A DNA stretch of 64,000 nucleotides from Albirhodobacter sp048262715 (GCA_048262715.1 JBLXEV010000002.1:310001-374000); one strand, 5' to 3'; counted from the first letter of the stretch, positions 44,235 to 53,147 are shown. The notes: generated from the letters alone by a model not told the origin. Numbers and translations: made by a program.

Positions 44235-45017
44235 TCATACGCCCACCTTATCTTTATTCTTCAGGCCGCGGCCAAGATAGGCCTCGATTACGGCTTCATT
44301 CTGCATGATCGTATCGGGGTGGCCTTTGGCCAGCACCTTGCCCTCGGCCATCACGATGACCGGATCACACAGCCGACCGATGAAATCCATATCATGCTCG
44401 ATCACGCAGAACGTATAGCCGCGCTCTTTGTTCAAACGCACAATGGCATCGCCAATCGTGTTGAGCAGCGTGCGGTTCACGCCCGCGCCGACCTCATCGA
44501 GAAACACGATCTTCGCATCCACCATCATCGTGCGGCCCAGCTCCAAGAGCTTCTTCTGGCCACCCGAGAGATTGCCTGCCTTCTCATCGCGCAGGTGCGA
44601 AATCGTCAAGAAATCAAGAACTTCATCGGCTTTCTTGAGAAGGGTAGCCTCCTCCTGCGCGATTTTGGCGCGCATCACCCATGTTTTCCAAAGGCTCTCA
44701 CCGGTTTGACCTGCGGGCACCATCATCAGGTTCTCGCGCACGGTCATGGAGGAGAATTCATGCGCGATCTGGAAGGTGCGCAGCAGCCCTTTATGGAATA
44801 ACTCATGCGGCGGCAGGCCCGTAATATCCTCGCCATCCATAAACACGCGACCGGAGGTCGGTTCATGAACCCCGGCGATCACGTTGAAAAGCGTAGATTT
44901 TCCGGCGCCGTTCGGGCCGACAAGTCCGGTAATCGTGCCGGTGCCAATCTCAATACTGGCCCCGGCAACGGCGCTGAAACCGCCGAATTTTTTATGCAGG
45001 TTCTCGACCCTGATCAT
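44235..45017 (-). CDS. livG: Branched-chain amino acid ABC transporter ATPase LivG
   Basis: 260 aa. Walker A GPNGAGKST, signature NLSGGQKKLLELGRTM and the FCVIEHDMDF switch region match LivG. The Walker B end reads VFLDEVGAGVN where most family members have DEPxAGLN, so Pro is replaced by Val; the catalytic Glu (DE) is kept. It is separated from livK by a terminator-like hairpin, so part of its expression comes from read-through. Confidence 0.94.
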   Translation of the reverse strand: MIRVENLHKKFGGFSAVAGASIEIGTGTITGLVGPNGAGKSTLFNVIAGVHEPTSGRVFMDGEDITGLPPHELFHKGLLRTFQIAHEFSSMTVRENLMMVPAGQTGESLWKTWVMRAKIAQEEATLLKKADEVLDFLTISHLRDEKAGNLSGGQKKLLELGRTMMVDAKIVFLDEVGAGVNRTLLNTIGDAIVRLNKERGYTFCVIEHDMDFIGRLCDPVIVMAEGKVLAKGHPDTIMQNEAVIEAYLGRGLKNKDKVGV

Positions 45018-45095
45018 CTGCCTTTATCCCTTGTAAGGCCCCAGTCTCTTCATGTGTTTCCTGAAGAATGCCACTTAGCGGCTTTTAAAAACTGG

Positions 45096-45126
45096 AAAAA
45101 AAGCAGCCCGGATTGCTCCGGGCTGC
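45096..45126 (-). terminator. Terminator/attenuator between livK and livG
   Basis: GCAGCCCG (45103-45110) pairs with CGGGCTGC (45119-45126); read on the minus strand a T7 run follows. It sits 17 bp past the livK stop and before livG, so it should stop most transcripts after the binding protein gene. Confidence 0.85.
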
Positions 45127-45143
45127 CAAAGAAACGCTAAGAG

Positions 45144-46325
45144 TTAGCGATATTTAACGGTTTCGATTTTGCCGTCTTTGATTTCGATTTCGCGGAAGGT
45201 GCCCGAGCTTTCACCGTTGCCGATGAGTTCAACCGAGGACGCGCCTTGATAATCGATATCTTTGCCTTCTTTGATCAGCTCAAGCGCTTTGCCCAGCTCA
45301 CCTGCCATGATCGGCTCGCCCGGAGCGTTGGCGATCTCCATGATCTTGGTTTTGTAGGTTTGCGGATCGGTGGACCCTGCGGCCTGCATCGCGAGCAGCA
45401 TCAGCGCCGCCGCATCATAGGATTCCGACGAATAGACCGTCGAGCCGTCGAAGCCTGCGGCTTTTGCCAGTTCGATGAACTTCTCTTTGCCTTCGCCTTC
45501 CGAGGAGGGCATCTGGCCGAACGAGCCTTCGATATCTGCGCCGAAGTTATCTTCCAGCGATTGGCCAACCATGCCATCGGGGAAGACGAAGGTTTCAAAC
45601 GCGCCGGAATCGATTGCGCCGCGCAAGATGCCCGCGCCGCCTTGGTCAACATAGCCCGCGATCACCAGCGCATCGCCGCCAGCCGAGGCCAGAGCGCCGA
45701 CCTCTGCCGAGTAATCCGCTTTGCCATCATCATGCGCCGCATTGATCGTAACTTTACCGCCAGCGACCTCATAGGCAGCCGCGAAGCTATCCGCGAGGCC
45801 TTTGCCGTAATCGTTGTTGGTATAGGTGAGCGCGACCGATTTGATGCCATGCTCCATCAGAATCTCAGTCATCACAACGCCTTGGCGGGCATCGGAGGGC
45901 GAGGTGCGGAAGAACAGACCATCATCGGGCAGATCCGAAAGCGCGGGCGAAGTGGCCGAGGGCGAGATCATCACCATGCCATTGGGCATCGCAACGTTTT
46001 GGAGCGAGGCAGTGGCCTCACCCGAACACATGCCGCCGACGATGCCTTTGACCTTATCAGCGGTGATCAGCTTCTCGACGCCTGCGGTCGCGGCAGCCGC
46101 GTCAACGCAGGTGGAATCCGAGCGCACCGGAACGATCGTCGTGCCATCCAGCAGCAGGCCCGAATCCGAGACCTCTTTCATCGCCAGCTCAGCGCCCGCC
46201 GCCATCGTCGGCGACATCGATTCGAGCGGCCCTGTGAAGCCGAGCGAGATCCCCATTTTGATCTCTTCAGCCTGTGCCATTCCGGCCATCATCACAGCAG
46301 TCGTCGCAAGAAGCAGTTTTTTCAT
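45144..46325 (-). CDS. livK: Branched-chain amino acid ABC transporter substrate-binding protein
   Basis: 393 aa from the ATG at 46325. Signal peptide MKKLLLATTAVMMAGMAQA with cleavage after AQA. The mature chain (EEIKMGISLGFTGP, then MVMISPSATSPALSD) is a type I periplasmic Leu/Ile/Val or amide binding protein. It is the first gene of livK-G-F-H-M. The exact ligand (branched-chain amino acid, urea, short amide) is not fixed by sequence. Confidence 0.93.
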   Translation of the reverse strand: MKKLLLATTAVMMAGMAQAEEIKMGISLGFTGPLESMSPTMAAGAELAMKEVSDSGLLLDGTTIVPVRSDSTCVDAAAATAGVEKLITADKVKGIVGGMCSGEATASLQNVAMPNGMVMISPSATSPALSDLPDDGLFFRTSPSDARQGVVMTEILMEHGIKSVALTYTNNDYGKGLADSFAAAYEVAGGKVTINAAHDDGKADYSAEVGALASAGGDALVIAGYVDQGGAGILRGAIDSGAFETFVFPDGMVGQSLEDNFGADIEGSFGQMPSSEGEGKEKFIELAKAAGFDGSTVYSSESYDAAALMLLAMQAAGSTDPQTYKTKIMEIANAPGEPIMAGELGKALELIKEGKDIDYQGASSVELIGNGESSGTFREIEIKDGKIETVKYR

Positions 46326-46503
46326 AATACTCTCCCAAGGTTTGGAACTTCGTCCTGTTGCCACGCTAAAGGGCGCGTGGAGAAAAAGAAAGCCATCCGA
46401 ATTGATACAAGGAGGCGAGGTGACGTGGGGTTATTTTGCGAAACCTGTGCGCGGCTCAAACGGCCCACAGCCAAGCGGCATATCCTGCCCCAAAGCGCCG
46501 AGG

Positions 46504-47733
46504 TTAATCCTCGTCATCCTCTTCAAACGCGCCAAACTCCTCGTCGAACCCGTCGCCGAACTCATCTGTTCCAAGCGGTGCTGGCTCTTCGAGGGGCGGC
46601 CCTTCGACAGTGAGATTGTCAAACGATCCCGGCTCAATGGCAGGGGCCTCGCTCCAATCGCCGGCATCTAACGCCTCGCCCAAAAACGCTTCGCCCTCGG
46701 GCACACCCGCTCCGCCATCTGGGCCACCGCCATGGGTGCCGCGCTCACGATAGGGGGTGGTTTGGTAATGCGCGCGGTAGCATTTGGAAAAATGCGACGG
46801 CGAGGCAAAGCCGCAGGCGAGCGCCACGTTGATCACGGACATTTCTGTTTGCATCAAGAGGTTACGCGCCTTTTGTAGCCGCACCTCCATGTAATACCGT
46901 TTCGGGCTGCGGTTCAGATAACGCCGGAACAGCCGCTCCAACTGGCGGGTCGACATGCCGACCTCTTCGGCCAGAAGAGAGGGGCTGATTGGCTCTTCCA
47001 GATTGGCCTCCATCCGGCCAATCACTTGCGCAAGCTTGGGATGGCGCACACCGATCCGTGTCGGGATCGACAGACGCTGGCTATCCTTATCTGACCGGAT
47101 CGAATTGTAGATCAATTGATCGGCCACGGTGGAGGCGAGCTGATCGCCTTGCTGATGCGCGATCAGTTTGAGCATCAGGTCAATCGACGCGGTTCCACCT
47201 GCCGTGCTCATCCGGTTTCCGTCAATCACGAAAACCGATTTTGTCAGGTCAACCTCTTCAAATTCCTCGGAAAAGCTATCCTGATTCTCCCAGTGAATCG
47301 TCGCGCGCTTGCCATCCAGCAGGCCCGCTTTTGCAACCGCCCAAGCCCCCGTGCACAGGCCAGCCACCCCCGCACCACGGCGGGCCTCGCGCCGCAACCA
47401 GTTCAGAATCGGCTTTGTCGTCGCCTCAGCCACGTCGACCCCGCCGCAGACCATAACCGTGTCATCGCGCGAGATCTCCTCCAGCGCCATATCCAACCCG
47501 ATCCGTGCACCATTGGAGCACCGCGCCTCACGGCCACCTTCACCCGCCAGAACCCACGAATACAGCGCGCGCCCCGCAACGCGGTTGGCAAGCCGCAACG
47601 GCTCCACCGCGCCCGCAAAGGACATCATCGTAAAGCGATCCAGCAGCAAAAACACGAAGCGGCGCGGCTTTGCATCCGGCAGCGCGATACGTGTGGCGCG
47701 CTGGGGGGCGCTGGAGATCTTAAGTGGTGACAT
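46504..47733 (-). CDS. GlxA-family AraC-type transcriptional regulator with acidic tail
   Basis: 409 aa. The N-terminal DJ-1/PfpI-like domain (FVFLLLDRFTMMSFAGAVEP, then GLCTGAWAVAKAGLLDGK) senses a small molecule, and the AraC double helix-turn-helix (VGMSTRQLERLFRRYL, then FASPSHFSKCYRAHY) binds DNA. The protein then goes on for about 75 residues rich in Gly, Glu and Asp, ending FEEDDED, which usual GlxA regulators of about 330 aa lack. It is 178 bp upstream of livK on the same strand. Relatives control choline, betaine, carnitine or arginine genes; the target here is unknown. Confidence 0.9.
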   Translation of the reverse strand: MSPLKISSAPQRATRIALPDAKPRRFVFLLLDRFTMMSFAGAVEPLRLANRVAGRALYSWVLAGEGGREARCSNGARIGLDMALEEISRDDTVMVCGGVDVAEATTKPILNWLRREARRGAGVAGLCTGAWAVAKAGLLDGKRATIHWENQDSFSEEFEEVDLTKSVFVIDGNRMSTAGGTASIDLMLKLIAHQQGDQLASTVADQLIYNSIRSDKDSQRLSIPTRIGVRHPKLAQVIGRMEANLEEPISPSLLAEEVGMSTRQLERLFRRYLNRSPKRYYMEVRLQKARNLLMQTEMSVINVALACGFASPSHFSKCYRAHYQTTPYRERGTHGGGPDGGAGVPEGEAFLGEALDAGDWSEAPAIEPGSFDNLTVEGPPLEEPAPLGTDEFGDGFDEEFGAFEEDDED

Positions 47734-48091
47734 TTGCGACCTGTTTCATGTCGGATTTATCGAGATAATCGGGGAATATTGGGGGACGCAAGGGGAATTG
47801 GTTTACGTGTAAATTTGGCGCGCCATGCACCTGTCCTGATTGAAAAAAACCGAGGCTTCTCCATCGTCAACCGATGGTAGTTGCGCGCGGAGGTTCCCCA
47901 AAACTTGGGCAAACTCAAACAAAACGGCCGAATCGACCGCAAAACACGTAGCTTACGCCGGATCACCGCATGGCAAAGCGGACGGTTTCTTTCCTTGGCC
48001 TGTCCCGCATGCGAAAGAAGCATTTGTAAGCGCTAACAGCCGCGTCTATAGGTAAACGCGAAATTTTACGCGATAACCTCTGGAGGCGAAA
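47734..48091. other. 358-bp divergent promoter gap (GlxA regulator / DAHP synthase)
   Basis: No gene is seen. It holds the promoters of both flanking genes, a LacI-type palindrome at 48025-48038, an A/T-rich stretch at about 48056-48068 and the TGGAGG ribosome site of DAHP synthase. Confidence 0.6.
48025..48038. promoter_or_regulatory. LacI/GalR-type operator-like palindrome
   Basis: TGTAAGCGCTAACA differs at one position from the perfect palindrome TGTTAGCGCTAACA, the typical core of LacI-family sites. It lies 54 bp before the DAHP synthase start. The regulator is unknown; no LacI gene is adjacent, and the AglR sites (CAAAGCGCTTTG type) have different flanks. Confidence 0.45.
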
Positions 48092-49456
48092 ATGGGATGG
48101 ACTAAATCTGACTGGCGCGCAAAACCGCGGGTGCAGATGCCCGATTATCCCGATCAGGGGGCATTGAGCGGCGTTGAGGCACAGCTGGGCAAAATGCCAC
48201 CGCTGGTTTTTGCAGGTGAAGCGCGGCGCTTGAAAGCGCAGCTCGCCGAAGCGGGCGCAGGCCGCGCCTTCTTGTTGCAAGGCGGCGATTGCGCTGAGAG
48301 CTTCGCGGAATTCTCCGCTGATAACATCCGTGACACGTTCAAAGTGATGTTGCAGATGGCGATCGTGCTGACATGGGGCGCGAAGGTTCCCGTCATCAAA
48401 GTGGGCCGGATGGCAGGGCAGTTCGCCAAGCCGCGCTCCGCCCCGACGGAGATGATTGGCGGCGTGGAATACCCGAGCTACCGCGGCGATATCATCAACG
48501 GCTTTGATGCCACGATGGAAGCGCGTCTGCCCGATCCGAGCCGGATGCTGCAGGCCTACACGCAGGCTGCGGCCTCGCTCAACCTGCTGCGCGCCTTCTC
48601 GACTGGCGGCTATGCCGATATTCACCGCGTGCAATCCTGGATCTCCGGCTTTGCAGAAGAGCCCGCTGCCGCGCGCTATAAAGACATCGCGCAACGCATT
48701 GAAGATGCACTCGATTTCATGTCCGCTGCAGGGGTGACCTCGGCCACGGCGCATGAATTGGCGCAGGTTGATTTCTACACGTCGCATGAATCATTGCTGC
48801 TCGAATATGAAGAGGCGCTGTGCCGGATCGACTCGACTTCAGGTCTTCCGGTCGCGGGTTCGGGCCATATGCTGTGGATCGGTGACCGCACGCGGCAGCC
48901 GGACGGCGCGCATGTCGAATTCTGCTCGGGCGTACAAAACCCGATTGGTCTCAAATGCGGCCCGACAACCACGGCGGAAGATCTCAAAGTGCTGATGTCG
49001 AAACTGAACCCCGCCAATGAGGCGGGCCGTTTGACGCTGATCGCACGGTTCGGCGCGGGCAAGGTGGGGGATCACCTGCCACGCCTCGTTGAGACGGTGA
49101 AGGCTGAAGGCGCGAATGTTGTTTGGTCCTGCGATGCGATGCATGGCAACACGATCAAATCGGCGTCCGGCTACAAAACGCGGCCCTTCGATCAGGTCTT
49201 GCAAGAGGTGCGCGAGTTCTTCGCCGTGCACCGCGAGCAAAACACCATCCCGGGCGGTGTGCATTTCGAGATGACCGGCAAGGACGTGACCGAATGCACA
49301 GGCGGCGTGCGCGCCGTGACCGACGAGGATCTCTCGGATCGTTACCATACCGCTTGCGATCCGCGCCTGAACGCCTCGCAATCGCTGGAGCTGGCCTTCC
49401 TCGTCGCGGAAGAGTTGACGACATTGCGCAAAGAGCGCCGCACTGTCGCGATCTGA
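48092..49456 (+). CDS. 3-deoxy-7-phosphoheptulonate synthase, class II
   Basis: 454 aa. It joins erythrose-4-phosphate and phosphoenolpyruvate, the first step of the shikimate pathway. The plant/Mycobacterium-type (class II) pattern is clear: WRAKPRVQMPDYPD at the start, LLQGGDCAESF, VGRMAGQFAKPRSAP, and WSCDAMHGNT near residue 350. No ACT domain or other regulatory extension is present. It is monocistronic with a terminator after it. Confidence 0.95.
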   Translation: MGWTKSDWRAKPRVQMPDYPDQGALSGVEAQLGKMPPLVFAGEARRLKAQLAEAGAGRAFLLQGGDCAESFAEFSADNIRDTFKVMLQMAIVLTWGAKVPVIKVGRMAGQFAKPRSAPTEMIGGVEYPSYRGDIINGFDATMEARLPDPSRMLQAYTQAAASLNLLRAFSTGGYADIHRVQSWISGFAEEPAAARYKDIAQRIEDALDFMSAAGVTSATAHELAQVDFYTSHESLLLEYEEALCRIDSTSGLPVAGSGHMLWIGDRTRQPDGAHVEFCSGVQNPIGLKCGPTTTAEDLKVLMSKLNPANEAGRLTLIARFGAGKVGDHLPRLVETVKAEGANVVWSCDAMHGNTIKSASGYKTRPFDQVLQEVREFFAVHREQNTIPGGVHFEMTGKDVTECTGGVRAVTDEDLSDRYHTACDPRLNASQSLELAFLVAEELTTLRKERRTVAI

Positions 49457-49463
49457 TCCGGTA

Positions 49464-49482
49464 CCTCATGTGATACATGAGG
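49464..49482. repeat. Perfect 8-bp dyad after DAHP synthase
   Basis: CCTCATGT, spacer GAT, ACATGAGG. It lies 7 bp past the stop codon and 21 bp before the terminator. It may form a second hairpin in the 3' end of the mRNA. Confidence 0.6.
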
Positions 49483-49502
49483 AATGACCTATAATGCATT
49501 GA

Positions 49503-49529
49503 AAAGGGCGCCGTATTTCGGCGCCCTTT
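49503..49529 (+). terminator. Rho-independent terminator of DAHP synthase
   Basis: AAAGGGCGCCG, loop TATTT, CGGCGCCCTTT: an 11-bp perfect stem with a short T end. The flanking A-run lets it act on the minus strand as well, where the PAS protein gene ends at 49569. Confidence 0.85.
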
Positions 49530-49568
49530 ATCTATTCGTCTGTGCCTAACTGCGATGACGGCCCGTTA

Positions 49569-50336
49569 TCACGTCGGCACAATCCGCATCATTGCGCGGC
49601 GTTCTTCCGGTGTCAGAGGCGCTGCCTTTTGTGGTGCCGTTTGTGATGCCGATTGAAGATCCAGCTCTTTGAAATCGGGCCGTGACGGCGCCTGAAGGCG
49701 CGGTTGTGGGTGGGGAGAATCCGCTGTTTTCGAGGCTTGCGCAATAACCGGCGTGACGGGTTCCGGCAGGGAGCACGGCACTGGCGCGCCCGCGACCACG
49801 GGTGAGAGAGAGACGGCCGTCACCTCAAACCGGCGCGGCGTGCGGCCAATTTGCCCTTCGGCGATCAGACAGCCAAGCGCGCGGTTCACATCCCCCAGAT
49901 CGGATTTCAGCGGCAGCAGGATCAGCCTCGCGCTCATCGGTGGTTTACCCATTCCGGTTTCCGCCTGAAGCACCATTTCCACCACATTCGGCCCGTTGAA
50001 ACAGGCCTCCAGCGCCTCGGCCACCGTCTTGCGGCCAATGGGCGCGAAGAGGGCAGTCAGGGGCATGCCGCGCACCTCCATCCCCATCAGATCGTTGAGA
50101 TGCATCCCCGCGATCCGCAGCCGCGCCATGCCCGGTGCGATCCGCTCGATGATGAAGGCATATTCGAGGGCGGTCTCGATCCCGCGCGGATCAATCTCCG
50201 AGCGCATCGGCACATCACGCCCCTTGCGCAGCGCTTCCCAATAGGCGCGCAACGCGGCGCTGATCCGCACACCATGCGCTTTCTCAAACCCTGCCATAGA
50301 GATGACCGTCTCCGGCCTGTCCTGATCCCGTTCCAT
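49569..50336 (-). CDS. PAS-domain protein (PAS_5 type)
   Basis: 255 aa from ATG 50336; a start at 50390 would give 273 aa and cannot be ruled out. The first 150 residues match the alphaproteobacterial PAS_5 pattern (RSEIDPRGIETALEYAFIIE, then LRIAGMHLNDLMGMEVRGMP). The C-terminal 70 residues are Pro/Gln/Ala-rich and look disordered. No output domain follows. Probably a cytoplasmic sensor or adaptor of unknown signal. Confidence 0.8.
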   Translation of the reverse strand: MERDQDRPETVISMAGFEKAHGVRISAALRAYWEALRKGRDVPMRSEIDPRGIETALEYAFIIERIAPGMARLRIAGMHLNDLMGMEVRGMPLTALFAPIGRKTVAEALEACFNGPNVVEMVLQAETGMGKPPMSARLILLPLKSDLGDVNRALGCLIAEGQIGRTPRRFEVTAVSLSPVVAGAPVPCSLPEPVTPVIAQASKTADSPHPQPRLQAPSRPDFKELDLQSASQTAPQKAAPLTPEERRAMMRIVPT

Positions 50337-50607
50337 TTGCGTCCGTTCCCAAAGTGCCCAACTTGCGCTGGACTGAACTCGTTCCGGCATCGCCTACACC
50401 CAACGCCTCAACCGCCAACCGATCCGGACAGATGCTGTTCAGCGATCCTTCCGGCCTTCACAGCCTCTCAGGGCGGCGGGCTGGTGGTGGTGGCGCGGGG
50501 CGGTATATGTTAACCGATGCACTCAAAACCTTACCTACTCATTAATATACGCGATTTTACGATCATTTCGCGGAGAAAACTCTTAAATGGTTAAGGAGAT
50601 CAGGAGA

Positions 50608-51510
50608 ATGCAGGTCACCTCAATGACAGGGTTCGCCTCCGTGCGCGGCGAAGCGCAGGGCCATGAGTGGCTCTGGGAAGTGCGTTCGGTGAATGGCAAA
50701 ACGCTGGATCTGCGGCTGCGCTTGCCAGAATGGATCGACGGGCTGGAACCTCTTGTTCGCAAAGCGGTTTCCGCCGTGGCGGCGCGGGGGAATATTTCCG
50801 TGTCGCTGCGGGTAAAACGCGGCGATCAGGGACAGGGGATCCGCGTCTCGGAACAGGGCTTGGCGGCGGCGATTTCTGCGCTGAAACAGGTTGAGACGGC
50901 CGCGATGCACTGCGGGCTGACGCTGACTCCTTTAACCAGTTCGGAGCTGCTAAACCTGCGCGGCGTGTTGGAAACCGGCCCGACCGAGGCCGAACCAACC
51001 GACGATTTGCGCGCAATTTTACACGACTCACTGGGCGAAGCGTTAACCGCCTTCGCCCAAATGCGCCGTGAGGAAGGTGCGCAAATGGCGCTCGTCCTGC
51101 AAGGGCAGATCGCGCAGATTGCCGATCTGGTGGAGCAAGCAGCATCGGCGGCGCAGGCGCGCAGCGCTGCAAGCGGGCAGGCGCTGGACGCCGCCTTGGC
51201 ACGGGTGATCGGCGCGAGCGCTGGCGCGCAGATTGATCCGGACCGGATTGCACAGGAATTGGCGCTCCTAGCGGTGAAATCCGATATTACCGAGGAAATT
51301 GATCGCCTGCGCGCGCATATCACCGCCGCGCACGCGCTGCTGCAAAGCGCGGAGCCAATGGGCCGGAAGTTCGAATTCCTAATGCAGGAGTTTCTGCGCG
51401 AGGCAAATACGCTGTGTTCAAAATCCGGTTCCAGCGCATTGACCGCGATCGGGCTTGACCTCAAACATACGATCGACCAGATGCGCGAGCAGATCCTGAA
51501 CGTGGAGTGA
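50608..51510 (+). CDS. yicC: YicC-family endoribonuclease
   Basis: 300 aa from the ATG at 50608, preceded by AGGAGA. N-terminal SMTGFASVRGE and SVNGKTLDLRLRLPE with the C-terminal KFEFLMQEFLREANTLCSKS are the two conserved blocks of YicC/YloC, shown in other bacteria to be an RNase that affects RNA stability. It is followed by gmk after 3 bp, the conserved yicC-gmk order. Confidence 0.92.
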   Translation: MQVTSMTGFASVRGEAQGHEWLWEVRSVNGKTLDLRLRLPEWIDGLEPLVRKAVSAVAARGNISVSLRVKRGDQGQGIRVSEQGLAAAISALKQVETAAMHCGLTLTPLTSSELLNLRGVLETGPTEAEPTDDLRAILHDSLGEALTAFAQMRREEGAQMALVLQGQIAQIADLVEQAASAAQARSAASGQALDAALARVIGASAGAQIDPDRIAQELALLAVKSDITEEIDRLRAHITAAHALLQSAEPMGRKFEFLMQEFLREANTLCSKSGSSALTAIGLDLKHTIDQMREQILNVE

Positions 51511-51513
51511 AGA

Positions 51514-52182
51514 ATGTCCAGCCAAGCCAACCCGATACAGCACCAGATCCAGCGGCGGGGCCTTCTGATTATCCTGTCTTCGCCCTCGGGTGCGGGGAAA
51601 TCGACGCTGGCAAAGCGGCTGATGGCGTGGGATCCGACGCTGTCTTTCTCGGTCTCGGCAACCACCCGCAGCCCGCGGCCGGGCGAAGAGGATGGGCATG
51701 ACTATTATTTCAAGACCAAGCCCGAGTTTGAGGCGATGGTGGCGGCGGGCGAGATGCTGGAACATGCGCAGGTCTTCGGCAATTTCTACGGCACGCCCAA
51801 AGCGCCCGTTGAGGCGGCAATGATGGCCGGGCGCGATACGCTGTTTGATATTGATTGGCAGGGCGGCCAGCAGATCGGGCGCTCGGCGCTTGGCAAGGAT
51901 GTTGTCTCGATCTTCATCCTGCCACCCTCAATCGCCGAGTTGGAAACCCGTCTACGCGGCCGCGCGCAAGACAGCGAAGAGATTATCGCGGGCCGGATGG
52001 CGAAATCGCGTGACGAGATAAGCCATTGGGCCGAATATGATTATGTCGTGGTCAACCATGATATTGACGCGGCTGAGGCCCAAGTCCGGACGATTTTGGA
52101 GGCAGAGCGCGCCCGCGCCGACCGCCAGCCGGGCCTCAATGAATTTGTGCGCGGGTTGAACACGGAGTTTGAAGCAAGATGA
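51514..52182 (+). CDS. gmk: Guanylate kinase
   Basis: 222 aa. It makes GDP from GMP and ATP. P-loop SSPSGAGKSTLAK (about 21-33), GMP-binding SATTRSPRPGEEDGHDYYF, and the lid region are all standard. The last bases overlap the start of the next gene by 4 bp (ATGA). Confidence 0.96.
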   Translation: MSSQANPIQHQIQRRGLLIILSSPSGAGKSTLAKRLMAWDPTLSFSVSATTRSPRPGEEDGHDYYFKTKPEFEAMVAAGEMLEHAQVFGNFYGTPKAPVEAAMMAGRDTLFDIDWQGGQQIGRSALGKDVVSIFILPPSIAELETRLRGRAQDSEEIIAGRMAKSRDEISHWAEYDYVVVNHDIDAAEAQVRTILEAERARADRQPGLNEFVRGLNTEFEAR

Positions 52183-52697
52183 TCTATTCTTTGGACGGGA
52201 TTGCGCCGCAGATCGGTGCGGGGGCTTGGGTGGCGCCGGATGCCAATCTGATCGGGCGCGTGGTGCTGGAGGCGGAGGCCTCGGTCTGGTTCGGCTGCAC
52301 CCTGCGCGGCGATAATGAAGAGATCCGCGTCGGCCAAGGCTCCAATGTACAAGAAAACTGCGTGCTGCATACGGATATGGGCTTCCTGCTGGTGATCGGC
52401 GCAAATTGCACGATTGGCCATAAGGCGATGCTGCATGGCTGCGTGATCGGGGAGGGATCGCTCATCGGGATGGGGGCGACGGTGCTCAACGGCGCGAAGA
52501 TCGGGCGGGGCTGCCTGGTTGGGGCAGGGGCGTTGATTACCGAAGGCAAGGAGATCCCGGATTTCAGCCTCGTGATGGGCGCGCCCGGGAAAGTGGTGCG
52601 GGAATTGGATGAGGCTGCGCGCGCAAAACTCCTCGCCTCCGCCGCAGGATACCGCGCCAATGCGGCACGCTTCGCGAAGGGGCTGGTGGCGCTTTAA
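52179..52697 (+). CDS. Gamma-carbonic-anhydrase-family hexapeptide protein
   Basis: 172 aa left-handed beta-helix protein built of hexapeptide turns (GRVVLEAEASVWFGCTLRGD, then GSNVQENCVLHTD, then IGHKAMLHGC). The metal-ligand histidines of gamma carbonic anhydrases are present (H in VLHTD, CTIGHKA, MLHGC). It may be an active carbonic anhydrase or an acyltransferase-like relative. Coupled to gmk by ATGA overlap. Confidence 0.9.
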   Translation: MIYSLDGIAPQIGAGAWVAPDANLIGRVVLEAEASVWFGCTLRGDNEEIRVGQGSNVQENCVLHTDMGFLLVIGANCTIGHKAMLHGCVIGEGSLIGMGATVLNGAKIGRGCLVGAGALITEGKEIPDFSLVMGAPGKVVRELDEAARAKLLASAAGYRANAARFAKGLVAL

Positions 52698-52704
52698 GCG
52701 CCAC
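52686..52704. terminator. Hairpin over the stop codon of the carbonic anhydrase gene
   Basis: GTGGCGC, loop TTTAA (which includes the stop codon), GCGCCAC. No T-run. Possible end or stabiliser of the yicC operon transcript. Confidence 0.4.
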
Positions 52705-52748
52705 GGCTGCCGCGTGCGAGCACAGATCGCGGCCCGTTCCCGCCAAGC

Positions 52749-53147
52749 CTAGCTGCGATCAGGGACTTCGATAATGCCGAAGTCGAGCCGCGGGAATCGG
52801 CTGCCGACCTCCTCGCAAATCAGCCGCGCATTCGGGACCGGGCGTGAAAACGCCCTGATCCGCCCGCTGTAGCCGAGATCAATCAGTTTGGCCGTGAGAT
52901 CGAAGACATCAAGGCCTTTGCCAAACAGCGGCACCATCACCACATCCGGCGAGACCTCCTCCAACACTGCGCGGGACAATTTGCAGCCGTCCGTCACCAC
53001 GACTTGCGCCCCGATGACAGAACGTAAAGCGGGGGGAATCTCATGCAACGGGTCCACCACCAGAATACGGCGGGTCACATTATTTTCGCGCGCAAATTGC
53101 GCGGCGATAGATGTGTAAACTGTGCCGCCAAATGGGGTGATGGCCAT
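52749..53147 (-). CDS. Receiver-like protein lacking the phospho-acceptor Asp
   Basis: 132 aa. The chain follows a CheY-like alpha/beta pattern (RRILVVDPLHEIPPALRSVI, then SPDVVMVPLFGKGLDVFDL, then SGRIRAFSRPVPNARLI). Where receivers have DD at the end of strand 1 it has DP (D32-P33), and where the phospho-acceptor Asp belongs it has P73 (VMVPLF). The Lys near strand 5 is also not clear. It is therefore best seen as a pseudo-receiver that cannot be phosphorylated in the normal way. It is divergent from a PhoR-type kinase, with 376 bp between the starts. Function is unknown. Confidence 0.7.
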   Translation of the reverse strand: MAITPFGGTVYTSIAAQFARENNVTRRILVVDPLHEIPPALRSVIGAQVVVTDGCKLSRAVLEEVSPDVVMVPLFGKGLDVFDLTAKLIDLGYSGRIRAFSRPVPNARLICEEVGSRFPRLDFGIIEVPDRS

